Shown here piece after piece: positions 6,089-15,053 of a DNA stretch of 33,164 bases (positions within the stretch are counted from its first letter, which is position 1; the number at the start of each line of letters is the position of its first letter). Both the position numbers and the translations under genes were made by a program. The stretch is from Candidatus Blautia stercoripullorum (lineage in GTDB: Bacteria > Bacillota > Clostridia > Lachnospirales > Lachnospiraceae). The notes beneath the pieces are model-generated. The model searched no databases and was not told the origin of the DNA. It was given only the letters and a program-made list of their open reading frames with translations. The stretch covers positions 1 through 33,164 of the forward strand of contig DWUX01000252.1 in assembly GCA_019120545.1 (NCBI GenBank). The letters run 5' to 3'.

Positions 6089-7123
6089 TTACTTTTCTAT
6101 ATACTCTTCTACATTGTCAATAGTAACCTTTGCATAGGGGAGATAAATATATTTTTCATTTTCAAATTCTATATTTTCCATCCCTCTGCCGGTTACCAGG
6201 GCTTTAGCCAGTTTTGCTATTGCTTTGGCCTGCCCCTCTTTATCATTGTACACCGTTCCTGCCATCTTCTTTTCCTGAATAGCTCCCAGTCCCTCCTTCG
6301 TCCCATCGATCCCAAAGAATACGGGGAGAGCCGATTCTGTCCGGTTCAGTTTCTTATAAGCGTCAAGAGCCCCGAGAGCCATAGCGTCGTTATTAGCCAG
6401 TACCATTTCAATCTGGTTCTGATGCTGGCCGATCATCTGGAGCATACGGTTCTCTGCCTGAGCCCGGTTCCAGTTTGCAATGCCGTAGCTCAGCTTTTCC
6501 AGTTCCACTCCCTGATTTCTCAGGGTCTCCACAGCATTTTCTGTCCGGATGATAGCATCCTGATGTCCCGGCTCGCCTTCCAGCACCACATACTGGATCT
6601 TTCCGTCCTTGTTCCGGTCTATCTGAGGATTCTCTTTTACAGCGTCAGCTGCCAGTTCTCCCTGCATGACCCCCGACTGTTTTGCATCAGCTCCTACATA
6701 ATACAGTTTTTCCCACTGAAGCATATCCTCCGCCACCGGCTCCCGGTTAAAGAAGATAATAGGAACCTCATTTTCTCTGGCAAGGTCTATAATCTCAGAA
6801 GGATCCGCCCGGTCCACCAGGTTCACGCATAGAACATCACAGCCAGCGTCAATGAGTTCTTCAACCTGATCGTTCTGGATCTTCTGGGATCCTCCTCCGT
6901 CCCGGACAGTTACCGCCGCCTGAAAAGAATCCTCTTCCAGCAGCCCTATTTCTTCCTCTATACATTCTAACAATTCACTGATAAATATATCGTTTTGATC
7001 ATAACAGGCCACTCCCACCTGCACCCGGACAGCCTCTGTCTCTTCTTCTTGTCCGCAGGAAACCGTTCCCTGCAGGCTTATGCAGAAAGCAAGGCCCGCG
7101 GCTAAAACCTTTTTGTTTCTCAT
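6089..7123 (-). CDS. Galactose/methyl-galactoside-type sugar-binding lipoprotein (canonical MglB order)
   Basis: The 344-aa protein is an extracytoplasmic sugar-binding protein anchored by lipid at Cys23 (GTVSCGQ). It follows the classical MglB order: first strand VQVGVACYDQND, LIDAGCDVLCVNLVD, then FFNREP, the calcium-loop-like DRNKDGKIQ, GEPGHQDAIIRT, LANNDAMALGAL, FFGIDGT and the C-terminal YLPYAKVTIDN. It is the last gene of the operon YesN-YesM-anchored binding protein-this gene, 13 bases after the preceding stop. No permease or ATPase lies beside it, so it may deliver ligand to the MglA/MglC pair upstream or present ligand to the sensor kinase. It is also the internal reference that shows the permutation of the mglB at 15054. 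Confidence 0.88.
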   Translation of the reverse strand: MRNKKVLAAGLAFCISLQGTVSCGQEEETEAVRVQVGVACYDQNDIFISELLECIEEEIGLLEEDSFQAAVTVRDGGGSQKIQNDQVEELIDAGCDVLCVNLVDRADPSEIIDLARENEVPIIFFNREPVAEDMLQWEKLYYVGADAKQSGVMQGELAADAVKENPQIDRNKDGKIQYVVLEGEPGHQDAIIRTENAVETLRNQGVELEKLSYGIANWNRAQAENRMLQMIGQHQNQIEMVLANNDAMALGALDAYKKLNRTESALPVFFGIDGTKEGLGAIQEKKMAGTVYNDKEGQAKAIAKLAKALVTGRGMENIEFENEKYIYLPYAKVTIDNVEEYIEK

Positions 7124-7136
7124 CTTGTACCTCTAC

Positions 7137-8108
7137 TTACTGACTCATTGTAAAGAGGATCTCCTGATTCTCCTTTGTGAAAAGAGTATCTCTTCGGATC
7201 ACCGTATAAGCAGTCTGCCGGTCCTCCATTTTCCGAAAAGAATGTCCCAGCTTCCGGGACATTTCCTCCAGGCTTTGATACCCTACGTTAAACTCGTCCG
7301 GCACTACCAGACACTGGACTCTTCCTATGTCCAGATAATAAGCCGCCTCTGTGGAATTTCCGATCCCATAGACAATCGCTCCATGGAGATCATTCGCCGC
7401 AGAATATTCTCCTGCCGCCGTTGTGCTCCTGTCATCCAGTGCAATCACAAAATCCACCTTAGGCAAAGCCTCTAAAGAATCAGACTCTCCCTCTCCGAAA
7501 ATTCCTTCCACGTTCCAGCTTACCTTGGCTCCGCTGCCTTCCATTGCTTCCCGAAATCCTGCGCTCCGGTCAAGAGCAGCCGCGGAATCCGCCGTCTGAC
7601 ACACAACCCCCAAAGTTTTGCCTTGGAGGTTATCACCGCAGTCGCGGATCAATTCCTCTGCCAAAGCTCTGCCCATAGCATAATTGTCCGGCTGGGTCAC
7701 CGGAAAAGCTCCGGTGCTGTCCCGGACAGCTCTGGATCCGGCAAGCATCACCGGCACCTTTTTTTCCATTTTTTTCAGCATTTCTTCTGTATCTGTTCCC
7801 GGAACCGGCTGAAGTATGATCCCATCTGTTCCATTATAGATTTCCTGTTCTATAAGCTCTTTTTCTTCTTCCAGAGTCATGATCCCCTCAGTTGGCACCA
7901 CGGAAATCTCTGTCTGACAGTCCTTCGCCGCCATTCGCAGCCCATAACGGAAAGCCGCCCACTGGTTGTCCTCAGAATTTTCAATGATCACCGAAACCCT
8001 GTAAGGGTCCTTCCCGCTTTTATCCAGAAGCATCACCACCGCCAGCATCAGGACCAAAATTCCCAGGACCGCTTCTGTAAGGATAAATACTTTTTTACTG
8101 TTTTTCAT
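7137..8108 (-). CDS. Membrane-anchored periplasmic-binding-protein-like sugar sensor (XylFII-like)
   Basis: The 323-aa product has an N-terminal transmembrane anchor (about 8-28, EAVLGILVLMLAVVMLL) without a lipobox, followed by a type I periplasmic-binding-protein fold (VSVIIENSEDNQWAAFRYGL; GIILQPVPGTD; VPVMLAGS; KTLGVVCQTADSAAA; FVIALDDRSTTAAGE). It overlaps the kinase gene by 14 bases, so the two are translationally coupled. In Clostridium beijerinckii the membrane-associated xylose-binding protein XylFII works with LytS and YesN to sense sugar; the same logic is inferred here. The ligand is unknown: it is divergent from MglB and keeps few of the galactose contacts. It is unlikely to serve transport directly. 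Confidence 0.8.
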   Translation of the reverse strand: MKNSKKVFILTEAVLGILVLMLAVVMLLDKSGKDPYRVSVIIENSEDNQWAAFRYGLRMAAKDCQTEISVVPTEGIMTLEEEKELIEQEIYNGTDGIILQPVPGTDTEEMLKKMEKKVPVMLAGSRAVRDSTGAFPVTQPDNYAMGRALAEELIRDCGDNLQGKTLGVVCQTADSAAALDRSAGFREAMEGSGAKVSWNVEGIFGEGESDSLEALPKVDFVIALDDRSTTAAGEYSAANDLHGAIVYGIGNSTEAAYYLDIGRVQCLVVPDEFNVGYQSLEEMSRKLGHSFRKMEDRQTAYTVIRRDTLFTKENQEILFTMSQ

Positions 8109-9972
8109 TTTCCATACCTGCGTCTTCGATCTTTTTGATTACTTCTTTGCCAAAGAGATAGCCTTTCTCCAGGATCTTTCTGTTCTCCTCTGTGTAAGGC
8201 ACCGCCGGTATGATAACCGACACAGCGGTTCCCTCATCAGGCTCGCTTTCTATCTTCAGCCCGTACTCTTTTCCAAAAAGCAGCTGGATCCGGTTATTCA
8301 CATTTACCAGCCCTACGCCTGATCCCCGCTTAGGCACCCGTGTATTGTCTGTAAGGGCAAATTCCGCTTCTTCCCGGGACATGCCGATGCCATTGTCTGC
8401 CACAGTTAAAATGATCCTGCCCTTTTCCTTCCGCCCTGTGACCCGGATCTCTCCTCCTTCGTCCATAGCGCTTACCCCATAGCTGATGGCGTTTTCCAGG
8501 ATAGGCTGGAGGATCAGTTTCACCGTGCAGCAGGAATATACTTCTTCCTCCACGTCAAACACAACGGAAAACGTATTTTTGTACCGTACCTTCTGTATGT
8601 TCATATAACTCTGAGCGTGCTGAAGTTCATCTTTAATACTGATCACGGTCCGCCCTTTCGACAGGCTGATCCGGAAAAATTTTGCCAGCTGGGTGATCAT
8701 AAACGCCGCCTCGTCATTTTTCTCTCCCTCTACCATCCAGGTAATGGACTCCAGAGTATTATATAAAAAGTGAGGATTGATCTGGCTTTGGAGAGCGTCC
8801 AATTCACTTTTTCGCCGTTCATTCTGCTCCAGGACAATTTTTTTCATCAGATCGTCGATCTTTTCATAGGACTTTTGTATAGAATATCCCAGATGGCGGA
8901 TCTCCTGGGAGCCTCCGATATAGATCCGGGGTTCTTCCCCCGCTTCATAATCCTTTACAGAATCATTCAATTTCAGGATAGGGCTGGATATCCATACAGA
9001 AACCATCCTGTTTACAAAAGCAAGCATCATGGCCATCAGCAGGATCAGCATCATGATAAAGTACCGGATATTCAGCATTCCATGGGTAAAGGTGGAGTAG
9101 GGGATCACCCCTACCAGCTTCCATCCGGTATAGCTCACCGTATTCACTAGCACCTTGCGATGTTCTCCGCTAAATTTTTCATCATAGATTCCTTCTTTAT
9201 AATCCGCCGCGGTCTGGTTATTCTCCTGAATGATTCCATCGCTGATCTGTACCTGCCTGGGATGATAGATGATCTCCCCGTTACTGTCGCATAGATAAAA
9301 ATACTGGCCGCTGTTGGCCGTATTGATCTGATCCATCATACGGGAAATACTGGAATAATCCATATCTACCAGAAGGACACCTGTCCTGGAATCTCCTCCT
9401 TCCGTAAGCTCCACTGCACGGCTTAAAGAGATCACCCAATAATATCCCATAGTGCCGTCGTCAAACAGGTTCTGGATATGGGGCGTGGAGAAATGCATAT
9501 TTTCCATTTCTTCCATAGCGTTCTGGTACCAGGTCTGTTTTGTCACATTGGGATCTTCTTTCTGGGATGCCACCGGCTCTGCTGCCATGAGGCTGCCGTA
9601 ATTATTGTAGATGGCAATACTCCTTAAATTGTCCCGGTTGGCCTCGTAGAGAAGGTTCATCCCTTTTTGGATACTGCTTTCTTCATCTAAAAAATCGCTT
9701 TCTTTCACCACGTTATAATACACTGCGTCCGAAATCTGGCGCATACTCACCAGATAATCCTCCAGGTTTTCACCTGTCTGTTCCATAAGCTTTCTGGTAG
9801 TCTCCACGATCTCGCCTCTGGAAATATTAGAAAAACGAATATACAGTACTACCCCCAGGATCAGCATAATAAATACAGAGATCATCGAAAAAGAAATCAT
9901 AAGAGTAGACTGTATGCCCCTGGGCTTCAGCCTGTTTAAATATTCATAAAACTTATTTTTCACTTGTTCCAT
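8095..9972 (-). CDS. YesM/LytS-type sensor histidine kinase
   Basis: The 625-aa kinase has TM1 (about 23-47), a large extracellular double-Cache-like sensor (about 48-302), TM2 (about 303-320), a HAMP-like linker, and a His_kinase domain with QSQINPHFLYNTLES, phospho-acceptor His401, followed by an ATPase domain (LILQPILENAISYG; ADNGIGM; GSGVGLVNVNNR). ATG at 9972 gives a 20-base overlap with the regulator gene upstream; an in-frame extension to 10023 would overlap more and starts inside the regulator coding region. It should phosphorylate the adjacent YesN-type regulator in response to sugar, directly or through the anchored binding protein encoded next. Confidence 0.92.
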   Translation of the reverse strand: MEQVKNKFYEYLNRLKPRGIQSTLMISFSMISVFIMLILGVVLYIRFSNISRGEIVETTRKLMEQTGENLEDYLVSMRQISDAVYYNVVKESDFLDEESSIQKGMNLLYEANRDNLRSIAIYNNYGSLMAAEPVASQKEDPNVTKQTWYQNAMEEMENMHFSTPHIQNLFDDGTMGYYWVISLSRAVELTEGGDSRTGVLLVDMDYSSISRMMDQINTANSGQYFYLCDSNGEIIYHPRQVQISDGIIQENNQTAADYKEGIYDEKFSGEHRKVLVNTVSYTGWKLVGVIPYSTFTHGMLNIRYFIMMLILLMAMMLAFVNRMVSVWISSPILKLNDSVKDYEAGEEPRIYIGGSQEIRHLGYSIQKSYEKIDDLMKKIVLEQNERRKSELDALQSQINPHFLYNTLESITWMVEGEKNDEAAFMITQLAKFFRISLSKGRTVISIKDELQHAQSYMNIQKVRYKNTFSVVFDVEEEVYSCCTVKLILQPILENAISYGVSAMDEGGEIRVTGRKEKGRIILTVADNGIGMSREEAEFALTDNTRVPKRGSGVGLVNVNNRIQLLFGKEYGLKIESEPDEGTAVSVIIPAVPYTEENRKILEKGYLFGKEVIKKIEDAGMENEKQ

Positions 9973-11563
9973 GCTCCGTTCTGTACTTTGAAGGAGATAC
10001 ACCAAATCTCCGCTTAAACACATAGCTGAAATAGTTTGGATCTGTATAGCCTACGTTTCTGGCAATAATATAGCTTTTCTCATTAGTTTCAATAAGAAGC
10101 TTTGAGGCCTGATCCATCCGGTAGTCTGTCAGGTATCCTGTGAAAGAGTTCCCGGTCTCTTTTTTAAAGACCGTGGAAAAGTAGGAGTTGGATACTCCAA
10201 GAACCTGGCAGATACTATCCAGAGAGAGAGTTTCGTCTCTGTAATTATTCCGTACATACTCTTTTGCCTTAGAGACAAAGGACTGGGTAGATCTGCTTCT
10301 GGCAGAAATCAGATTTTCACGGAAAAACAGACAGATATTCGTCAGCCATCTGTGCAGTTCCTCCGGCTCCATATCCAGAAGCCGGGCGTAAAGCTCCCGC
10401 ATATCCTTGGAAAGAAATTCTTCCGCAATATGATTATTACCCGCAAATCTGTACAGAGCTCCCAGCAGCTCCATAATATCCATATGGTGCTGCTGCAGAG
10501 ACTTTTCTGGAAAAGACATGCAGGCCAGATATTTTTCTGCTTCCTCCCGTACTTCTTCCTGAGATCCCAGACGGATCATCTTAAAAAGCTTGGATAATTC
10601 TCCTTCATTATCTCTATGAGGCTGGCGGGTTTCCTGGGGAGCGATCTCCATGATGTTGATAGCCCTGGAAGCACCATAAAGAACCCTGTAGGAAACCGCC
10701 TCTCTGGCACCCTGATAGGACTGAGCCAGTTCTGCAATATCCCTGCATATCTGGCCTACGCCTACAGTCACCACAGCTCCCAGGATCCTATGAACATACC
10801 GGCAGAACCGGTGGCATTCATCCGTCAGTTCAGAAATCTCATTTTCATATTTCAGCTGGCAGAGCATAACCGTATTCCCCAGATAAGAAAAGCTTTTGCT
10901 CCTCCATCTTTCTTCCAGTTTTTCCCGGGCCTGCTTCTGTACAGACATTGCCAGAAGCCGGGGCTGCATATTTTCCGGGAGCTGGGTGGAGGAAGTATGT
11001 ATTACAAGACAGCAGTACCAGGGTCCCTCAAAAATAATCCGGTAATCGGAAAGATATTTCCGGATTTCTTCCTGATCCAGCTGCCCTTCTATCAAAGCAG
11101 AATAAAAATCCGCCTGAAAAAGAGGCAGAGATTCCATATAATGTTTTTCTAAAGTAGCCACATTTCTTTTTTCACTGATCTCCTGATCCAGCTTAATCTT
11201 CACCTGGGTAAGTACGTTGGTCAGTTCTATAGAATTTACCGGTTTCAGGATATACTCCTCCACCTCCAGGTGGATGGCTTCCTTTGCATATTCAAATTCA
11301 TCATAGCCGGTAAACAGGAGGATCTTTGTAGCCGGAAGCTCTGTCTTGATCCTGCCGGACAGCTCCATGCCGTCCATATAAGGCATTTTGATATCTGTCA
11401 TTACCACATCCGGCTGAAACTCTTCCACCATTTCCAGGGCTTTTACTCCGTTCGTGGCATAGCCGATCACAGAAAAGCCAAGCCCCTCCCAGTTGATCTT
11501 TTTCATAATGACCTGTATGACCTCTTCTTCGTCATCTACCAGAAGAACTGTATATATATCCAT
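9953..11563 (-). CDS. YesN-type response regulator with AraC DNA-binding domain
   Basis: The 536-aa protein has a receiver domain (1-125: LLVDDEEE, phospho-acceptor Asp57 in VVMTDIKMPYMDG, Lys in YILKPVN), a long linker domain (about 130-420) of the type found in YesN proteins, and a C-terminal AraC/XylS double helix-turn-helix (about 430-530: LSLDSICQVLGVSNSYFSTV and NVGYTDPNYFSYVFKRRFGV). ATG at 11563 follows GGAG at eight bases. It is the first gene of the four-gene sensing operon and has its own strong promoter. The likely target is the mglB promoter about 5 kb away, and possibly its own; direct evidence is lacking. Confidence 0.94.
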   Translation of the reverse strand: MDIYTVLLVDDEEEVIQVIMKKINWEGLGFSVIGYATNGVKALEMVEEFQPDVVMTDIKMPYMDGMELSGRIKTELPATKILLFTGYDEFEYAKEAIHLEVEEYILKPVNSIELTNVLTQVKIKLDQEISEKRNVATLEKHYMESLPLFQADFYSALIEGQLDQEEIRKYLSDYRIIFEGPWYCCLVIHTSSTQLPENMQPRLLAMSVQKQAREKLEERWRSKSFSYLGNTVMLCQLKYENEISELTDECHRFCRYVHRILGAVVTVGVGQICRDIAELAQSYQGAREAVSYRVLYGASRAINIMEIAPQETRQPHRDNEGELSKLFKMIRLGSQEEVREEAEKYLACMSFPEKSLQQHHMDIMELLGALYRFAGNNHIAEEFLSKDMRELYARLLDMEPEELHRWLTNICLFFRENLISARSRSTQSFVSKAKEYVRNNYRDETLSLDSICQVLGVSNSYFSTVFKKETGNSFTGYLTDYRMDQASKLLIETNEKSYIIARNVGYTDPNYFSYVFKRRFGVSPSKYRTEHGTSEK

Positions 11564-11604
11564 ATTTCATTCTCCAAATCCCAATATTCGCAAGCGGTTT
11601 TAAT

Positions 11605-11633
11605 ATTATAACAAAAGTTCTGTTCATTGTCAG
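11605..11633 (-). promoter_or_regulatory. Sigma-70-type promoter of the YesN/YesM operon
   Basis: On the - strand CTGACA (11633-11628), a 17-base spacer and TATAAT (11610-11605) lie about 42 bases upstream of the regulator start. The match is near consensus and the spacing ideal. Confidence 0.75.
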
Positions 11634-11674
11634 TACCGGCCCGGTCCTTTATCAATTTATTCTGACAGCCGCAC

Positions 11675-11723
11675 AAAAAGGCCGCCGCCAAGATCTCCGG
11701 GATCTCCATGCGCCAGCCTTTTT
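11675..11723 (-). terminator. Bidirectional-looking terminator at the end of the mgl operon
   Basis: AAAAAGGC (11675-11682) pairs with GCCTTTTT (11716-11723), with an inner stem around AGATC...GATCT. It lies between mglC and the promoter of the sensing operon, and A and T runs flank it on both sides. Confidence 0.8.
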
Positions 11724-11737
11724 GAGCAGGAATATCA

Positions 11738-13387
11738 TTATTTTTTCTGAACGTATTTCAGACAGTCAAGGGTTACTGCCACAAGAATGATAATACCTGA
11801 GAATACAAACTGAAGGTTTGTGTCGATACCCAGGATCGTCAGGGAATAGGTCAGTGCGGTAAAGATCAGCACACCTACCACTACTCCGGAAATTTTTCCG
11901 ATACCGCCGGTAAAGGATACGCCGCCTACTACGCAGGCTGCGATAGCGTCTGTCTCCCAGCCCTGTCCGTAAGCTGCGGAACCGGAGCCTACCATACGGA
12001 TACATTCCAGCCAGGAGCCGAATCCATAAAGGATGCCTGCCAGAACGAAAGCTCCTACCGTTACTGCAAATACAGAAATACCGGAAACAGAAGCCGCTTC
12101 AGGATTTCCTCCTACTGCATACAGGTTTTTACCGAAAGTAGTTTTGTTCCAGATAAACCATACAATAGCGATTGCTGCTACCGCCCAGAGGATGATCGTG
12201 GGGAATCCATTGATCTTAGGAATTACCATGCTGGGGATTACAGGCTCGATAGCGCCAAAGGACACGCCCTTTGTGGCATAGGTTACAATACCGAAGATCA
12301 TCAGCATGTTTGCCATAGTGGAAATAAATGGGTGCATCTTGAACTTTGCGGTAAAGAAGCCTGCAATGGTAGTAAAGATCGTACATAGAAGGATACACAT
12401 TACCAGTGCAAAGATCATTCTCACTACAATAGGCAGCCCTGTGAAGTCAAAAATATGTCCGAAAACGCCGCCTGTATTGATACCCTGGTGCATAATGATT
12501 GTGGCTGTAGTCATACCCATACCAACCATACGTCCGATAGACAGGTCCGTACCTGCCAGAAGGATCAGTCCCGCAACTCCCAGAGCCAGGAACATTCTGG
12601 GCGAAGCCTGCTGGAGAATGTTCAGCACATTATTATAGGTTAAAAGAGGGGAGCCCTTTACCATAGGCGTGATAATACACAGCATGATAAACACCAGGAT
12701 AATGGCAATATACAGACCATTGCGCAGAAGGAACTGCCTGCGGTTGAAGGTATATTTGTAGTTCTCCCATTTCTGGGCTCTTGCCTCCATAAATGTAAAC
12801 CTGGACATCCGGAGCATATCGATCAGGTGATATTTATGGGTATAGGCCGCATGTTTTCTGTCCTTTACGGCCTGATAATCTTTTTCCAGCTCCATCTTTG
12901 CGTCAAACCGGCGGTTTTTGTACACATAGTTCTCATCTTTTACTTCCTGGTGAGCTGAAAGTTTGGATACAATCTCCTGATGCTCTTTTGCCAGTTCCCC
13001 TATTCTCCTGTTATATTTTTCTTTTGCCTCTGCTTTTTCCTGAATGCAGCTTTCTTTGACCGGCTGAAAATATTCTTTATCAAAGTGATTATTTAAGTAG
13101 GTCACGCCCTGGCTGATCAGTTTTGACACTTCGTCTTTATTTGCCGCTTCCACAGACTTCGCTTTTTCCAGCTGTCTGTGAAGTTCTTTCAGACGGTTCT
13201 CCTTTTCTCCTTTTGTAAGGGTCCGGTCTCTCTTTACGCCATCTATGGTATTCTGAAGAGTTACAACCTGGTCTGTTCCGTCCGCTCTCAGGCTGTCGAT
13301 CTTTTTTTGTATTTTACCGATATAATCATCAATGGGCTGACGCAGCTTCATTTCCTGTTCAGCCGTCAGAATCCTGTCATTAGCCAT
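11738..13387 (-). CDS. mglC: Galactose/methyl-galactoside ABC permease with a long coiled-coil N-terminal extension
   Basis: The C-terminal about 330 residues are a complete MglC/RbsC-type permease with many hydrophobic helices (first at about 225-245) and the motifs ALGVAGLILLAGTDLSIGRM and TDAIAACVVGGVSFTGGIG. Ahead of it lies a charged extension of about 220 residues (IGKIQKKIDSLRA; NRLKELHRQLEKAKS; DRKHAAYTHKYH) predicted to be alpha-helical coiled coil and cytoplasmic. Ordinary MglC proteins have about 330-340 residues, so the protein is 549 instead. ATG 13387 is preferred over ATG 13396 because GGGAG lies only one base before the latter. It follows mglA closely and is the last gene of the uptake operon. 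The extension could interact with the ATPase or a cytoplasmic partner. Confidence 0.9.
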   Translation of the reverse strand: MANDRILTAEQEMKLRQPIDDYIGKIQKKIDSLRADGTDQVVTLQNTIDGVKRDRTLTKGEKENRLKELHRQLEKAKSVEAANKDEVSKLISQGVTYLNNHFDKEYFQPVKESCIQEKAEAKEKYNRRIGELAKEHQEIVSKLSAHQEVKDENYVYKNRRFDAKMELEKDYQAVKDRKHAAYTHKYHLIDMLRMSRFTFMEARAQKWENYKYTFNRRQFLLRNGLYIAIILVFIMLCIITPMVKGSPLLTYNNVLNILQQASPRMFLALGVAGLILLAGTDLSIGRMVGMGMTTATIIMHQGINTGGVFGHIFDFTGLPIVVRMIFALVMCILLCTIFTTIAGFFTAKFKMHPFISTMANMLMIFGIVTYATKGVSFGAIEPVIPSMVIPKINGFPTIILWAVAAIAIVWFIWNKTTFGKNLYAVGGNPEAASVSGISVFAVTVGAFVLAGILYGFGSWLECIRMVGSGSAAYGQGWETDAIAACVVGGVSFTGGIGKISGVVVGVLIFTALTYSLTILGIDTNLQFVFSGIIILVAVTLDCLKYVQKK

Positions 13388-13433
13388 ATCTTTCATTCTC
13401 CCTTATTTTATAGGTTTTTTCATCTGATAAATA

Positions 13434-14942
13434 TCAGAGATATTTCGCGCTGAGTCTTAAAAGCTCTTCCTGATTCGTTTCTTTCGTATTCACGATACCG
13501 GAAAGGTGTCCGTTTGACATGACGCCGATACGGTTGGTGATGCCCAGGATCTCCGGCATTTCTGAGGAAACTACGATGATGGTCTTTCCCTGTTTTGCCA
13601 TTTTGATGATCAGCTCATAGATCTCATATTTTGCCCCTACGTCAATACCTCTGGTAGGCTCGTCCATCATAAAGACCTGAGGCTGGCGCTCCAGCCATTT
13701 TCCAAAGATCACCTTCTGCTGATTTCCTCCGGAAAGGCTGGTGATCATATCCTCCGGTCCCATACATTTGGTATGCATGACCTTGATCTCCTTAGCTGTA
13801 GCCTTTACCATCTTGGCCTCTGAAAGGGCGATCCCGGATTTATAGTGATTCAGGTTGGCAATGGTGGTATTAAATGTCAGATCTCCTTTCAGGAAAAGCC
13901 CGTTAGCCTTCCGTTCCTCGGTGATCATAGCAAAGCCGTGATCCATAGCCTCTTTTGCGCTTCTGAAATTCATCAGTTTATTGTTAAAATATACACGCCC
14001 TGCCGCTCTGGTCCGGACGCCGAAAATAGTTTCCAGAAGTTCTGTACGTCCTGCCCCTACCAGACCGTAAAGTCCGAAGATCTCCCCCTCCCGCACATCA
14101 AAAGAAATGTCCTGAAGATGAGGTTCAAATTTGGTGGACAGATGCTGAACGGAAAGGATCACATCCTTGGGCTGGTTGTCCACCGGCGGGAACCGGTTCT
14201 CCAGGGAACGTCCTACCATGGCTGCGATCAGTTCGTTCATGTTGGTGTCTTCCGCTCTTTTGGTCATAACCAGATTGCCGTCCCGGAGTACGGAAATATC
14301 GTCGCAGATCTCAAAGATCTCATCCATTTTATGAGAAATATAGATCAGGGCGATTCCCTGTTCCTTCAGCATCCGCATCATCTCAAAAAGTTTATCTACT
14401 TCCTGTACTGTAAGAGATGAGGTGGGCTCATCCAGTACGATCACTTTTGAATTATAGGAGATTGCCTTGGCGATCTCGCACATCTGCCTCTGGGATACCG
14501 ACATGTTCCGCATAGGCTGGGTCAGATTCACTGTCATCCCCAGCTTTCTGAACAGCTCAGAGGCTTCTTTTTTCATTCTGCCCTCATCCACGATCCCCAG
14601 AGAATTTACCGGGTATCGGCCCAGGAACAGATTATCTACCACATTTCTCTCCAGACACTGGTTCAGCTCCTGATGAACCATGGCAATGCCGTTCTCCAGA
14701 GCGTCTTTTGGCCCGGAAAAGCTCACTTCCTTACCGTCGAGGAAAATATTTCCTTCATCCTTTTGGTAGGTGCCGAATAGACACTTCATCATCGTAGACT
14801 TGCCGGCGCCGTTTTCACCCATAAGCCCCATAACCGTTCCCCGGCGCACATTCAGATTAATATGGTCCAGAACCCGGTTTCTTCCAAAGGATTTGCTCAT
14901 TCCCCGTATCGATAAGACAATATCATCTTTCTTATCTGCCAT
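13434..14942 (-). CDS. mglA: Galactose/methyl-galactoside ABC transporter ATPase (tandem ABC domains)
   Basis: The 502-aa protein has two ABC domains as in MglA/RbsA. The first has a full Walker A (GENGAGKS, about 43-50), signature SVSQRQ and Walker B KVIVLDEPTSSL. The second has the degenerate P-loop GLVGAGRTE, signature SLSGGNQQKV and VFMMDEPTRGIDVGA. The degenerate second site is normal for this family. It energises import through MglC. It lies between the binding protein and permease genes and is separated from mglB by a strong stem-loop that probably lowers its expression relative to mglB. Confidence 0.96.
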   Translation of the reverse strand: MADKKDDIVLSIRGMSKSFGRNRVLDHINLNVRRGTVMGLMGENGAGKSTMMKCLFGTYQKDEGNIFLDGKEVSFSGPKDALENGIAMVHQELNQCLERNVVDNLFLGRYPVNSLGIVDEGRMKKEASELFRKLGMTVNLTQPMRNMSVSQRQMCEIAKAISYNSKVIVLDEPTSSLTVQEVDKLFEMMRMLKEQGIALIYISHKMDEIFEICDDISVLRDGNLVMTKRAEDTNMNELIAAMVGRSLENRFPPVDNQPKDVILSVQHLSTKFEPHLQDISFDVREGEIFGLYGLVGAGRTELLETIFGVRTRAAGRVYFNNKLMNFRSAKEAMDHGFAMITEERKANGLFLKGDLTFNTTIANLNHYKSGIALSEAKMVKATAKEIKVMHTKCMGPEDMITSLSGGNQQKVIFGKWLERQPQVFMMDEPTRGIDVGAKYEIYELIIKMAKQGKTIIVVSSEMPEILGITNRIGVMSNGHLSGIVNTKETNQEELLRLSAKYL

Positions 14943-14979
14943 TTTTTTACTCCTGTACTGTAATATTTTTCCCGAAGCT

Positions 14980-15025
14980 GAAAAATCCGGAGCCGCCGCA
15001 GCCGTATTCTGCGGCAGCTCCGGAT
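14980..15025 (-). terminator. Strong intercistronic stem-loop between mglB and mglA
   Basis: A 17-position stem with one mismatch (14985-15001 with 15009-15025), loop of 7, followed on the - strand by TTTTTC. It should terminate or retard part of the transcripts after mglB, or stabilise mglB mRNA, giving more binding protein than ATPase. Confidence 0.8.
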
Positions 15026-15053
15026 CTTTACCCCCATATGATCGTTTTCTTTA

